A stretch of 64,000 nt of DNA from assembly GCA_000733415.1 (NCBI GenBank), contig KL662191.1, positions 2,109,145-2,173,144 of the forward strand, written 5' to 3'. Origin of the DNA: [Leptolyngbya] sp. JSC-1 (GTDB lineage: Bacteria; Cyanobacteriota; Cyanobacteriia; Elainellales; Elainellaceae). The notes under the pieces were generated by a model that was not told the origin of the DNA, made no database searches, and saw nothing but the letters and a program-made list of their open reading frames with translations. Made by a program: the position numbers and the translations under genes. Below are positions 26,128 through 35,687 of this stretch, piece by piece. The first letter of the stretch is position 1, and each line of letters opens with the position of its first letter.

Positions 26128-27507
26128 ATGACTGTTTTTCCGATGCAACGTGATCTGCGCACAGAGGTGCGGGAGTTTCTCAAGTTGGCGGTTCCGTTAG
26201 CCAGTGCCCAAGTTGCCCAGTCGGCTACCGGATTTGCTGACACAATCATGATGGGCCGGATGGGTGCGGAGGTTTTGGCGGCAGGTGGGCTAGCGGCAAT
26301 CATCTTTCTCTCGACGATGACAGCTACCAGCGGCATGGTGATGGGCGTAAGTCCGTTGGTTGCGGAAGCGTTTGGGGCTGGCCAGCAGACGCGAATTCAG
26401 CAGTTGGCGCGGCAGGGATTGTGGCTGGCGCTGTTAGTAGCCCTGCCGATCTCGATTCTGCTGGGGGATTTAGAGATTTGGCTAAGTCGGACCGGGCAGA
26501 CAGAAACGACGGTGCAACTCGTTCAGACCTATCTAGACATTATGCGCTGGGGGTTGTTTCCGGCTGTGGGGTTTGCAGCTTTGCGGGCTACGGTGGCGGC
26601 TGTGTCGCAGGCACGTCCAGTCATGCTGATTGTGGTGACAGGGACGGGATTCAATATCGTTTGGAATTATATTCTCGGATTTGGCAAATTTGGCTTTCCG
26701 GCTATGGGACTGGCCGGCTTGGCGTTGGCAAGTGTGCTGGCGTTGTGGGGCATGTTTTTAGCTCTGGCACTGTATATCTGGCTGCATCCAAATCTGAAAT
26801 CCTATCGAGTGTTCCACAATCTGCACCGCATCCGGCCTCGAATTTTGTGGGAGTTGATTTGGGTTGGAGTGCCGATTGGTTTATTCTCTGGGTTAGAAGT
26901 CGGCTTTTTTATGGTGATTATGTTTTGGATGGGCCGGTTGGGCACAGAGGCGTTGGCAGCGCATCAGGTGGTATTTCAAACCATTGTAGTAGCGTTTATG
27001 GTGCCGTTAGGGATCTCGTTTGCAACCACGGTGCGAGTCGGGCAATGGTTGGGACGCCGTGATCCGATTGGTATTCAGCAGGCTACTTGGGTGAGTATGA
27101 GCATTAGCACAATGTTTATGCTGATGGTTTCTATAATCTTTTTGCTGTTTCCCAAACAGGTGATTGGCATTTACTTAGATGTACAAAACCCTGACAATGC
27201 CCCGATTGTGGCGCTTGCATTGCCGCTGCTGATCATTGCCGCAATTGCACAGGTGCTGGATGGATTCCAGAAGGCAGTGTATGGCTCACTGCAAGGGCTA
27301 CAGGACACACAAGTTCCAATGCTGCTGAATGTCTTGGGCTACTGGGGTGTAGGCTTATCAGTGGGCTATGGGTTAGGGTTTCAATTGGGTATGGGCAGCA
27401 TAGGGCTATGGATTGGGCAATCGGTAGCAATTGCGGTTGTGGCTGGGCTATTCCTCTGGCGCTTATGGCGGTTGATTAAACTGAAGAAATTTTGCTCAAT
27501 TACGTGA
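26128..27507 (+). CDS. MATE-family (NorM/DinF-type) efflux transporter
   Basis: A 459-residue polytopic protein with about twelve hydrophobic helices in two homologous halves. The first helix region FLKLAVPLASAQVAQSATGFADTIMMGRMG and the mirrored WVGVPIGLFSGLEVGFFMVIMFWMGRLG are diagnostic for MATE exporters, which expel cationic drugs or metabolites using Na+ or H+. GGAGATGG lies upstream of ATG 26128. It is on the same strand as the SDR gene, 170 bp on. The substrate is unknown; export of a product of the neighbouring SDR is only a guess. Confidence 0.92.
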   Translation: MTVFPMQRDLRTEVREFLKLAVPLASAQVAQSATGFADTIMMGRMGAEVLAAGGLAAIIFLSTMTATSGMVMGVSPLVAEAFGAGQQTRIQQLARQGLWLALLVALPISILLGDLEIWLSRTGQTETTVQLVQTYLDIMRWGLFPAVGFAALRATVAAVSQARPVMLIVVTGTGFNIVWNYILGFGKFGFPAMGLAGLALASVLALWGMFLALALYIWLHPNLKSYRVFHNLHRIRPRILWELIWVGVPIGLFSGLEVGFFMVIMFWMGRLGTEALAAHQVVFQTIVVAFMVPLGISFATTVRVGQWLGRRDPIGIQQATWVSMSISTMFMLMVSIIFLLFPKQVIGIYLDVQNPDNAPIVALALPLLIIAAIAQVLDGFQKAVYGSLQGLQDTQVPMLLNVLGYWGVGLSVGYGLGFQLGMGSIGLWIGQSVAIAVVAGLFLWRLWRLIKLKKFCSIT

Positions 27508-27650
27508 TAACAACGCTATACCCGCTTAAAGATTGCTGACCACAATTAATAATGCACCGTTCTCTAGCCGTAATGCTGCGATACACCCATTTACCTCAAT
27601 CCGAAGGCTTCGTGACAGCAAGCGCAGACTAACCGAACGTTACAAAGTTC

Positions 27651-29705
27651 CTATAGCTGTTGGAGTTGCTGCTGGAGTTGCTGCTTTAGGTCATGGGCCT
27701 GCTGCTTCAGAGTCGTGATCTCTGCCTGGAGGCGATCGCGTTCGTCTTCGAGTGTCCCAATTTTGCTGACAAATCGCTGGCGCAACTCACCTTCATTCCC
27801 ACTGCGTTGTAGCGGTCTTAGCTTTTCGGTTAGCTCTTCTTGCTCGGATGACAGACGCTCTTGCTGCCGGCAGCGGTCCTGGATCTCTTGCTCTAGCTGG
27901 TAGCACTGCTGGTGTAACTGCAAAACGCCCTCAAGCTGCTGAAACAGCGTATCGTCAATAAATTTGTTCCTCAGATATGTTTTGAGGGTTTGGTAATCTA
28001 AATTGGTAATTTGTTCCCGGCGGCTGATTTTCTGCCGTTCCTGCACTTGGAATTTTGTCTGTTGCCGGGAGGCAATTGGCATCTGCCAGCGGCGAAACTC
28101 GGCAGTTTGCTCCATTGGTCCTGGTGTATCGACTAAGTTATATCCCTCCAGCTTGCGCTGCTCAATAACTAGGCTGATAGGGTAAGTATTTTGGTTTTCA
28201 ATCTGGTAAGTGGTCTGGCGCAACATCCACAAGTCGTGAACCAGATAACCACCTTTGCCGAGGGCGATCGCTGCTGTTTCCTCAGATGTTGCGTGCTCCT
28301 GGAGTACTCGCACCCCCAAATCCACAGCATAGGGCACAAAAAACTCTCCCTCCGTAGGCGTGAAGTTCAGCACCGCTTCACCGACGTAGTTATCGACCTC
28401 CAGGACAGTTGCTGGACCTTGCTCTAGAGTTAATCCAGTGGTGTTGGTTGCCACGATTGTCACAACCGGATGCTCTGGCATTTTCTCGGCATTAAACCAA
28501 TGCTGCTTGCGGCTGGTAATCGTCGCACCCAGAATCGGCACCATCGCGCTCTGTCCCCGCTTGATGGTTATAGGAATCCCTACGTCGTATTGAAACAGTT
28601 CGCCCCGCGCTATGCCTGTTGCCTGCACTTTTGTCGCCTTTGCCAAATTGCGCTGCATTCGCTTCCTTCTGGGAGCACCCAATACGGTTCTTGCTTCGGG
28701 TGCGTATAGTTCGTCATCTCCGAGGGCAGCAAGAGCGACATCACCAAAGTCTACTTCAATGTCTTTTTCCAGTAGCGCCGCATTAAACATCACCGGACCG
28801 GGAACCGTGCGGGTTTCATCCTCAACTGTAGGACGTTCAACAAAGCGAGGTGTGTAGAGGTCGTAGATAAAACTGATAGGCTGTCCGGCAATCAGCGTTA
28901 ACGATACATCTTCCAGGTCTTCATCGAGCTGGTTATCAACAATACCCCAGCCCTGAATCAACAGTTGCCCAGGTGTAGATGGAGCAACATCAGATGCCAA
29001 TGAGCCACTGTTCTCTAGAGAGTCGGGAGTATAAACCAGCCGATAACTGACGCGCCAAGTTGGCGTGGGGGCGACATAGCTAACTAGCAGTTCTTGATGG
29101 GGGCGATCGAGGAACAAAGTAACCGCGCGCTGGTTTTCACGGGAATGACTCAGATCCAACACATATCGCAGATCATCGCCGCTTTGGGGATCTATGATGT
29201 CTAACCCGCGCACTTGGGACAGGACGTAGGTACGGACGTTAGGACTACTGTCTGCCTCTGAGCCAGCAGTCATGATGGCAACCAGAGTTTGTTCTGGTTT
29301 GTCGTCCACTTCGTTGAGACCTACCATGTAACCACTGACCACGACTTCAGAGTTGGAGGCATGAACCAACCGTTCTGAGCCGCTGTTACCTTCTAGTCCT
29401 GCAATGTGAAGTCGCACTTGGCAGCCTCGCAGCGATCGCAGCAAATCCAACCAAGACTTGCAATCGCTCAACACCAAAGGTGCCTTTTTCAGGGCTTCAT
29501 CCTTTTCTTCTGGAGTCTCGTAGGAGACACTAACGACCTGTCCCTCACCTTGGGGGAAGACTGCCAGACTTTTAAGAACGTCATTCATCTCCTCTTTTTT
29601 GAAGTTGAGCGTAACGGAAGACGCCGTCCCCAAGGAGCCAAATCGTTCAAAGAATCCCACACCGTGCTTGTAAAGCACCATTCGTCTAATCGGTAAGTTG
29701 ACCAT
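27651..29705 (-). CDS. DUF4139-domain protein with C-terminal coiled coil
   Basis: About 684 residues. The beta-rich N-terminal half and central part resemble the DUF4139 family, with YVAPTPTWRVSYRLVY as its signature. The last ~110 residues are a Gln/Glu-rich coiled coil (QLEQEIQDRCRQQER ... LKQQAHDLKQQLQQ). No signal peptide or membrane segment is visible, so it is probably cytoplasmic. Homologues in bacteria are mostly uncharacterised; some are called mucoidy-inhibitor-like. I use ATG 29705 (MVNLPIRRMV); ATG 29723 is a slightly longer option. It converges with the MATE gene. Function unknown. Confidence 0.75.
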   Translation of the reverse strand: MVNLPIRRMVLYKHGVGFFERFGSLGTASSVTLNFKKEEMNDVLKSLAVFPQGEGQVVSVSYETPEEKDEALKKAPLVLSDCKSWLDLLRSLRGCQVRLHIAGLEGNSGSERLVHASNSEVVVSGYMVGLNEVDDKPEQTLVAIMTAGSEADSSPNVRTYVLSQVRGLDIIDPQSGDDLRYVLDLSHSRENQRAVTLFLDRPHQELLVSYVAPTPTWRVSYRLVYTPDSLENSGSLASDVAPSTPGQLLIQGWGIVDNQLDEDLEDVSLTLIAGQPISFIYDLYTPRFVERPTVEDETRTVPGPVMFNAALLEKDIEVDFGDVALAALGDDELYAPEARTVLGAPRRKRMQRNLAKATKVQATGIARGELFQYDVGIPITIKRGQSAMVPILGATITSRKQHWFNAEKMPEHPVVTIVATNTTGLTLEQGPATVLEVDNYVGEAVLNFTPTEGEFFVPYAVDLGVRVLQEHATSEETAAIALGKGGYLVHDLWMLRQTTYQIENQNTYPISLVIEQRKLEGYNLVDTPGPMEQTAEFRRWQMPIASRQQTKFQVQERQKISRREQITNLDYQTLKTYLRNKFIDDTLFQQLEGVLQLHQQCYQLEQEIQDRCRQQERLSSEQEELTEKLRPLQRSGNEGELRQRFVSKIGTLEDERDRLQAEITTLKQQAHDLKQQLQQQLQQL

Positions 29706-29937
29706 GACCAGTGATTTTCTCAATTTCTAATGATTGATTGCGAATGATTTCTAGTAGATCCCCTGTTCATGACACTTAGCATTCATAGCATGCGTGGTGT
29801 TTTTAGACTCAACAATTCAAACAGTCTCTAAATTGAGTTTACTCAACGTGTCGCTTCGTCATCTACCCTTATGCCTCTAATAGACTGACTGCCCAACTTG
29901 TTGCTCTCATGGGTGCAGCAATTGTTCATAATCACCC

Positions 29938-30057
29938 GGTTGGCTTGGTTCCCCCTTTTGTAAGTTGGAGGCGATTCTGGATACACACCCGGCCACTCGG
30001 CCTTCAAACCACGGTTGGCTTGATTCCCCCCTTTTGTAAGGGGGGCTAAGGGGGATC
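29938..30057. repeat. Two copies of a dispersed repeat containing a C6/G6 hairpin
   Basis: GGTTGGCTTGRTTCCCCC followed by TTTTGTAAG occurs at 29938-29964 and again at 30013-30040. In the second copy CCCCCCTT (30026-30033) pairs with AAGGGGGG (30038-30045), an 8-bp hairpin. This is a family of intergenic palindromic repeats common in cyanobacteria. The 29706-30143 gap otherwise holds no supported gene. Confidence 0.75.
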
Positions 30058-30143
30058 TCAACAGGATTTGCGCTTCAAGACGAGCAAGCATTAGCCTATT
30101 ATATTCGTGAGATTGCTAGATTGCTCTCACTAGCTCCACCCCT

Positions 30144-31367
30144 ATGCTTCCCACCGATCTCCTAATCCAGCGGCACAATGGGGAAGAAATCGTTCCCAAA
30201 CGGTTGCCGATCAACCCGCGCAATTTGGAGATGGCAACAACGCTGATTGGCATCTTTCAGCAGGCGCAGGGCAACCCCCAGCATGAACTGGACCGACAGC
30301 TTCTAGAACTGGAGGGCGACAGTACCGATTACCGCATCAAGCGCGGGCTGGCCTATTTGCTTAGAAGTGATGCTTTTAGCAAATTCGAGATTGTCAGTCC
30401 ACTAGACCCCCAGCAGTTGCGGCAGCGGGTGTTTGCCTGGGCCGCACAAGCCGCTCCTTTACCTCAAACAACAGCGCATACCTTTGCTGCCTTGGCCGAG
30501 CAGCTCAGTCAGGAATTAGGCCATGAAGTTTATCCCGATCAGATCCGGAATGGCCTCTATGCTGACCTCACCGAAAATCGGATTTTGACCCAGTTTGATC
30601 CACCTACGCCTGAGGCGTTGCTGCATCGCTATAACCTGTCTCAAGTGCAGGGCATTTTCTATAAGGCCAGCCAAATCCGAATTCAGGCGCACCGTAACGA
30701 TCCGGGTGAATATAAGCTGCTGTTTCGCTATTTGAAGCTGTTTGGCCTGATGGCTTACATCGAAGGCGACGCGGATCACGGGTTTACAATCAGCATCGAT
30801 GGTCCCACCAGTTTATTTAAGCCCAGCACTCGCTACGGCCTTGATATTGCCAAACTGATTCCGGCCCTGCTGCATGTAACTAAATGGAGCCTGGCGGCTG
30901 ACCTGCACTGGCGCGATTCCTACAGCAAACAGGAACAGGCCAAGCGGTTTACGCTCGATTCGGGCTGTGGGCTGGTGAGCCATTACCCGCCCGGTAAGCC
31001 CTACGATAGTTTTTTGGAACTTTCCTTTGCTGACCGCTGGGACAGCCTCAACAGTGAATGGCGACTCGAACGCGAGGTAGATTTGATTCCGATTCCTGGC
31101 AGTGTGATGATTCCCGATTTTCGGTTGGTACATCCCGACGGACGCTCGTTTTTGCTAGAAATTGTCGGCTACTGGCGGCCCGAATATCTGCGCAAAAAGT
31201 TTCTGCAAGTGCGGCAATCGGGACGGGATGATTTGATCCTGGCGATTTCAGAGCGGTTAAACCTGGAAAAGGCTGGTGTCAACTTTAACCATACTCCAGC
31301 CCATCTGATCTGGTTTAAGGACAAACTGTCGCCCAAGGCTGTGCTGGACGTGCTGGAATCGGTCTAA
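30144..31367 (+). CDS. DUF790/Bax1-like nuclease
   Basis: A 407-residue DUF790 protein, related to archaeal Bax1, an XPF-like nuclease that partners with the XPB helicase in DNA repair. N-terminal MLPTDLLIQRHNGEEIVPKRL is typical. The nuclease core reads SVMIPDFRLVHPDGRSFLLEIVGYW near residues 320-345, giving the Asp, Glu and following Arg/Lys (RKKFLQV) expected of this fold. The usual helicase partner is not adjacent: the next genes are a DUF4139 protein and a porin. The role in cyanobacteria is untested. Confidence 0.85.
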   Translation: MLPTDLLIQRHNGEEIVPKRLPINPRNLEMATTLIGIFQQAQGNPQHELDRQLLELEGDSTDYRIKRGLAYLLRSDAFSKFEIVSPLDPQQLRQRVFAWAAQAAPLPQTTAHTFAALAEQLSQELGHEVYPDQIRNGLYADLTENRILTQFDPPTPEALLHRYNLSQVQGIFYKASQIRIQAHRNDPGEYKLLFRYLKLFGLMAYIEGDADHGFTISIDGPTSLFKPSTRYGLDIAKLIPALLHVTKWSLAADLHWRDSYSKQEQAKRFTLDSGCGLVSHYPPGKPYDSFLELSFADRWDSLNSEWRLEREVDLIPIPGSVMIPDFRLVHPDGRSFLLEIVGYWRPEYLRKKFLQVRQSGRDDLILAISERLNLEKAGVNFNHTPAHLIWFKDKLSPKAVLDVLESV

Positions 31368-31587
31368 TGCTGTTGATGCATGATATCGATGTGACTAGCT
31401 CCGATTGGCAGATTGGTATACCTAAATTGATCATGAAAAGGTTCTCATCTTCACTTCATCTCGTCTTCACTGGAACCTGCTAAGTTTAGGTGCCTTTGGT
31501 GCAAGTATTGCCACTGCAAGGCAAGAGAATACAGCAGACAGACAAAGTGCTGATAGGGTTGATTCAGGCGGAGGTCCAAGCAAGGCT

Positions 31588-33285
31588 GTGGGGAAGTGGT
31601 TGCTAATTGTTCCAGTTTGGTTAGGGATGAGTTTCAAGTTCACTGAGGTTGCGGTCGCTCAATCTACGGTCGCTCAATCTACGGTCGCTCAATCCAGGAT
31701 TGTTGAACCCGACTTCGCTCCTGAACAGGTGATTGACAGATCCGAAGGGATGCCGATCGAAGATAGGAGTCGGGAGTCAGGAGTGAGGAGTCAGGAGCCA
31801 GAAGCCGGCAGTGTAGTCACAGTTGACGGGGCAATGGGGGGGCAGGTGACTTCTGTTTCCCAGCTCTCGGATGTGCAACCGACGGATTGGGCTTATCAGG
31901 CTCTGCAACTGCTGATCGAAAACTATGGCTGTTTGGTGGGCTATCCTGACCAGTTGTTTCGGGGCAACCGTGCTCTAACGCGCTATGAATTTGCGGCTGG
32001 CCTCAATGCCTGCCTCAACCGGATGCAGCAATTACTAGCAACCGAACTGGAGCGCTATGCGACCCGAGCCGAACTGGCGGTTGTGGAACGGTTGATGTCG
32101 GAATTTGCGGCTGAGTTAGCGGCCCTTCAATCCGATATCACGAACCTGGAACAGCGATTTGCCAATCTGCAATCAGCTTCAACCTTGCGACTTCAAGGAG
32201 AGACGATTTTTGCGATAAGTGAGGTTTTGGCTGGGGATGAAGAGGGGCTGAATAATCCGGTGTTGCAAAGTCGTACCAATCTCACCTTTGATGCCAGCTT
32301 TAGTGGAGAAGATCGGCTGCGGGCTACTTTAGAGTTCGGCAACTTTGAGCGCTTTACACTTCCGGAGTCTACCAACGAAGGGCGATTCAGTTTTGCGACC
32401 GGCACCGACGAGGGCGAGATCGGCTTAGATACGCTGTCCTATGAATTTCCGGCGGGAGACGATATTACGGTGCTCGCAATTGCCAAGGGCGGCAATTTGA
32501 ATGATTTCATTACCAACATCAATCCCTTGTCTAGCAGCGGTACGGCCACAATTTCCCGATTTGGGCAGCGCAATCCGATCTATCGCGGCTCTGGTTTCGA
32601 TGTGGGCACGGGCATCGGAGCGAATATTTTCCTACTGGATGACCTGTCGATAGAGGTTGGCTACATTGCCGCCAACAGTTCCAATCCCAGCCTAGGCAAT
32701 GGCCTGTTCAATGGTGGCTATGGGGTGATTGGTCAGATTACAGCCACACCTGAACCACTGGAGTTATCCCTTACCTACGCTCACTCCTATGTTCCGGACG
32801 GCGGCAACAGCACCGGCACCGGCAGCATTCCAGCAACTGTTGAGGTTGAGTATACCGATGCAGAAAACACCCGTCCAGTAGTGGTCAACTCCTATGGCCT
32901 TGGCATCAATTACGCGATTAGCAATGGCTTTCAACTGGGAGGCTGGGTCGGGCATTCTGCCGTGCGAGCGATTGGCCTAGGGGATGCCGATGTTTGGAAC
33001 TATGCGGTGCATCTCAGTTTCCCTGATTTGGGCGGTGAGGGCAATCTGGGCGGCATCATTGTTGGCATGGAACCCCGCTTGAGCGGGACCACACCTGGGC
33101 TGGGAGCAGCATTGGGCAGACGCCGGGATCTAGATGTTGGTCTGCATGTAGAAGGCTTCTACCGGATTGCTCTCAGCGATAACCTGTCGATTACACCTGG
33201 ACTGATCTGGCTGACGGCTCCTAACCACAATGCCGATAATCCCGATGTTTTACTGGGCACAATCCGAACCACCTTTCGGTTCTAG
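31588..33285 (+). CDS. SLH-domain iron-uptake porin (OprB-like)
   Basis: A 565-residue outer-membrane porin of the cyanobacterial SLH/OprB type, which admits inorganic ions including iron. After a probable signal peptide (GTG 31588; LLIVPVWLGM) come a repeated TVAQS linker, a single SLH domain (residues ~90-150: DVQPTDWAYQALQLLIENYGC ... LTRYEFAAGLNACLNRM), a coiled coil (LAALQSDITNLEQRF) and a ~350-residue beta-barrel ending in aromatic Phe (TFRF). The SLH domain binds peptidoglycan-linked polymer. Two DNA repeats (31651-31695 and 31766-31800) sit in frame in the linker, which must tolerate length changes. The frame is open upstream to about 31430 with no clear start. Confidence 0.9.
   Translation: MGKWLLIVPVWLGMSFKFTEVAVAQSTVAQSTVAQSRIVEPDFAPEQVIDRSEGMPIEDRSRESGVRSQEPEAGSVVTVDGAMGGQVTSVSQLSDVQPTDWAYQALQLLIENYGCLVGYPDQLFRGNRALTRYEFAAGLNACLNRMQQLLATELERYATRAELAVVERLMSEFAAELAALQSDITNLEQRFANLQSASTLRLQGETIFAISEVLAGDEEGLNNPVLQSRTNLTFDASFSGEDRLRATLEFGNFERFTLPESTNEGRFSFATGTDEGEIGLDTLSYEFPAGDDITVLAIAKGGNLNDFITNINPLSSSGTATISRFGQRNPIYRGSGFDVGTGIGANIFLLDDLSIEVGYIAANSSNPSLGNGLFNGGYGVIGQITATPEPLELSLTYAHSYVPDGGNSTGTGSIPATVEVEYTDAENTRPVVVNSYGLGINYAISNGFQLGGWVGHSAVRAIGLGDADVWNYAVHLSFPDLGGEGNLGGIIVGMEPRLSGTTPGLGAALGRRRDLDVGLHVEGFYRIALSDNLSITPGLIWLTAPNHNADNPDVLLGTIRTTFRF
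31651..31695 (+). repeat. 15-bp tandem repeat (x3) in the porin linker
   Basis: Three copies of (A/G)CGGTCGCTCAATC(T/C) encode repeated VAQST units just after the signal peptide. The length is a multiple of three, so the frame is kept. Confidence 0.9.
31766..31800 (+). repeat. GGAGTCA-type heptamer array (x5) inside the porin gene
   Basis: Five 7-bp units (GGAGTCG, GGAGTCA, GGAGTGA, GGAGTCA, GGAGCCA) form a short tandemly repeated repetitive sequence of the kind known from cyanobacteria. Thirty-five bases are not a multiple of three, so gain or loss of single units would shift the frame of the porin. Confidence 0.85.
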
Positions 33286-33299
33286 AACGAAGCCGCTGC

Positions 33300-34016
33300 C
33301 TAAAAAGAAGTCTCCGTTTCCTCGAAGAAATTGAATTGGCCAAAGCCGAGGAACTGTCCGTGGCTAGAGGTGCCAACCGGATAGGCCGTGACACCAAAGA
33401 GGTAGGTGCCTCCTAGGCGCGGATTGCGTTCGGGCCGTAGCCCGACAGTAACTGTGGTCCCCGGTGGAATCGGCGGATCAAACATCAGGGTGAGGGTTTG
33501 GGTTTCCGGGTCAAACTCAGTGGCAGCTAGGTTGAGGGATTCGCCTCGCTCGGTGCGGGTGCCAGTAAAGGCGACGCTGCGCTCAGTGCGGAAGCGAATC
33601 TGACGAGTTTGGCTGGAGCCATTCTGCTGTTGAATTGCAACCTGCCCTAGTGGCTCTCCAGCCTGTTGGGGCAGGTCTAGCGTGAAGTAGTAGGTTGGAT
33701 TGCGAACAAAGGTTTGGGTTTTGGTTGTAGTGGCTTCAACTAAGCGGGGCGGATAATCAAAATAAACTTTGCCACTGCTTAACTGCACAGCCTCAACGGC
33801 ACGCGGAGCTATACTGGCCAACCCCACTGCCCCCACCCACGCTGTCAATCCTAAGATTGCCCATGAGGGCATAGATTTTTGTATGGTTTTTGGTATGGTA
33901 TTTTTTATAATTTCCTGCACAAATCGGCTCAGAATTAGTTCTCTTGTAATTAGCTTGCTTGTAGTTAACTTTGTCACACTTAGTTTTCGCTGCTCTGCCA
34001 TTACCGATTCTTTCAT
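33300..34016 (-). CDS. DUF2808 secreted protein
   Basis: A 238-residue protein whose C-terminal ~160 residues match the cyanobacterial DUF2808 family (VYFDYPPRLVEATTT, YYFTLDLP, GTTVTVGLRPERNPRLGGTYLFGV). A signal peptide is present at MPSWAILGLTAWVGAVGLAS, ending near PRAVEA. That Met is residue 49, so the true start may be ATG at 33872 and the preceding Lys/Thr/Ile-rich 48 codons may be non-coding. The family is exported and of unknown function. It converges on the porin gene, with 14 bp between the stops. Confidence 0.8.
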   Translation of the reverse strand: MKESVMAEQRKLSVTKLTTSKLITRELILSRFVQEIIKNTIPKTIQKSMPSWAILGLTAWVGAVGLASIAPRAVEAVQLSSGKVYFDYPPRLVEATTTKTQTFVRNPTYYFTLDLPQQAGEPLGQVAIQQQNGSSQTRQIRFRTERSVAFTGTRTERGESLNLAATEFDPETQTLTLMFDPPIPPGTTVTVGLRPERNPRLGGTYLFGVTAYPVGTSSHGQFLGFGQFNFFEETETSF

Positions 34017-34183
34017 CCCTCAAACCGTTATTCCTCAAGCAGTATTTTCCAATATTAGAATAATCAAAGATTTTTGTTGCTACAAAACTGTCTGTAAGTA
34101 GAGGTTACAGGAACTGGGTAAGACGGTCATGAAATGGAGATGAGAAAGCTTTCATGTTGCGGGCTGGTTGCATGATTGAGGGG

Positions 34184-35647
34184 TTAGTCTTCTGGAGGCT
34201 GTAGCGGCAGGATCAGCGTAAAGGTTGAACCAACCCCAACCTGGCTGGTGAGCGTAACTTTGCCGCCGTGCGCTTCTACCACCGCTCGCACAATTGGCAA
34301 CCCCAACCCTGCCCCATCCGAGCGCCGGTAGCGATGGGCTGCCCGGGCAAACCGCTCGAAGATCCGCTCCTGATCGCTGAGAGCAATCCCTTCACCCGTA
34401 TCCCGGATCCAAAACTGCACCTGAGTAGAGCGAACCGATGCACCTAACTCGATCAAATCTCCCATACGGGTATGCTGTACCGCGTTCTGGGCTAGGTTAA
34501 TCAAGGCTCCGGTTAACCGCTGCCGATCGCCTCTCATCTGCCCCGTACCTCGAATCGTCAGCCGCCAATTGCGATCGCCCAGGGGTTGAATTTTGGCAAA
34601 CACTTCTTCGATGAAGCTGGGAATGTCGATTGTTTCAAGCTGCAAGAAGTTGGGCTGTTCAGCCCGGACCAGCAGGATCAGATCATTCACAAAGCGATTC
34701 ATCCGATCTAGCTCATCGATCACCAGGTTGAGAGTTTCTTGCTGTTCTTCCGATTCTGCATCCAATAGCTCCAGGTGGCCGCGAATCACCGTCAAAGGGG
34801 TGCGCAATTCATGGCCCGCATCGTTGATAAAATTCTGCTGGGCCATAAAAGCCGACTGCAGCCGGTCGAGCATTTCGTTGAACGTATGGGTCAGGTCAGC
34901 AATTTCTCCCGTTCCCTTGACTGGAAGACGCTGAGTTAAATCCGATTCACTCACCGAGCGGGCAGTGACGGCTAATTTCTGCACGGGTGCTAACAATTTG
35001 CCAGTTACCACCCAGGCGAGGGCAAAGGCTCCCAGCACCACGCCAGCCGCTACCTGAAAAAAGATGGTGGCGCCAGCCAGAGCTTCCTGCCGTTCCCCCG
35101 CTGTGGTGTGGACGCTGATAAAAACCCCTTGCACTTCGCCATCTACCTCAAGCGGCTGGGCCAGATACAAAATATTGCCAATTTCTGGATCGGAGGAGGA
35201 TCGCTCACCCTGAGCGGGTGCAGTCAGGTTGGCCCAGTAATTCATCAGGGTGGAGCCAGGTTGAATCACATCTGGCAAGACTCTGGGATTCGCCTGGTAA
35301 TACTCACCCTCGATCGTGAAGATCAGGTAATTGTCATCTTCCGGGACTCGTCTGGCTAGAAAATCGCCAACAAACTGCTTTAGCTCGCCAACAGACTGAG
35401 CGGGCTGCTGTTCCCACAGAGCGTAGGTGTCCTGAAAGCTTTCCATTTCTTCGGCCAAATCCTCTCGCACCCGGTTATCGACGCTGGCGAGAAACAGCAG
35501 CAGAAAAATCGGCGTCGCTATCCCTGATAGCAGCAGCAGCAGCAGCAGATACACCATCAAAATCCGAGTCCGAGTTGCACCCAAAACCTGCTGCCACCAA
35601 GAACGCGAGGTTGATCGAGGCTGGGTTGCGCTAGGGATGGCAGTCAC
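34184..35647 (-). CDS. Membrane sensor histidine kinase (second of a tandem pair)
   Basis: A 487-residue sensor kinase. Transmembrane helices near residues 28-52 and 190-215 flank a ~140-residue periplasmic sensor; a HAMP domain follows (LLAPVQKLAVTARSVSESDLTQRL), then HisKA with FINDAGHELRTPLTVIRGHLELL and HATPase with NLAQNAVQHTR, RDTGEGI and GAGLGLPIVRAVVEAHGG. It lies 40 bp after a closely similar kinase on the same strand. No response regulator gene is adjacent. The ligand is unknown. Confidence 0.9.
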   Translation of the reverse strand: MTAIPSATQPRSTSRSWWQQVLGATRTRILMVYLLLLLLLSGIATPIFLLLFLASVDNRVREDLAEEMESFQDTYALWEQQPAQSVGELKQFVGDFLARRVPEDDNYLIFTIEGEYYQANPRVLPDVIQPGSTLMNYWANLTAPAQGERSSSDPEIGNILYLAQPLEVDGEVQGVFISVHTTAGERQEALAGATIFFQVAAGVVLGAFALAWVVTGKLLAPVQKLAVTARSVSESDLTQRLPVKGTGEIADLTHTFNEMLDRLQSAFMAQQNFINDAGHELRTPLTVIRGHLELLDAESEEQQETLNLVIDELDRMNRFVNDLILLVRAEQPNFLQLETIDIPSFIEEVFAKIQPLGDRNWRLTIRGTGQMRGDRQRLTGALINLAQNAVQHTRMGDLIELGASVRSTQVQFWIRDTGEGIALSDQERIFERFARAAHRYRRSDGAGLGLPIVRAVVEAHGGKVTLTSQVGVGSTFTLILPLQPPED

Positions 35648-35687
35648 GGTAGTACCCTTCCTATCTAACTATCGGATCTAAACTGAT

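Noticed and set aside
26421..27062. 213-codon open frame in another frame of the MATE gene
   Set aside because: MATE helices fully explain the region; the alternative translation is not hydrophobic in a membrane-protein pattern.
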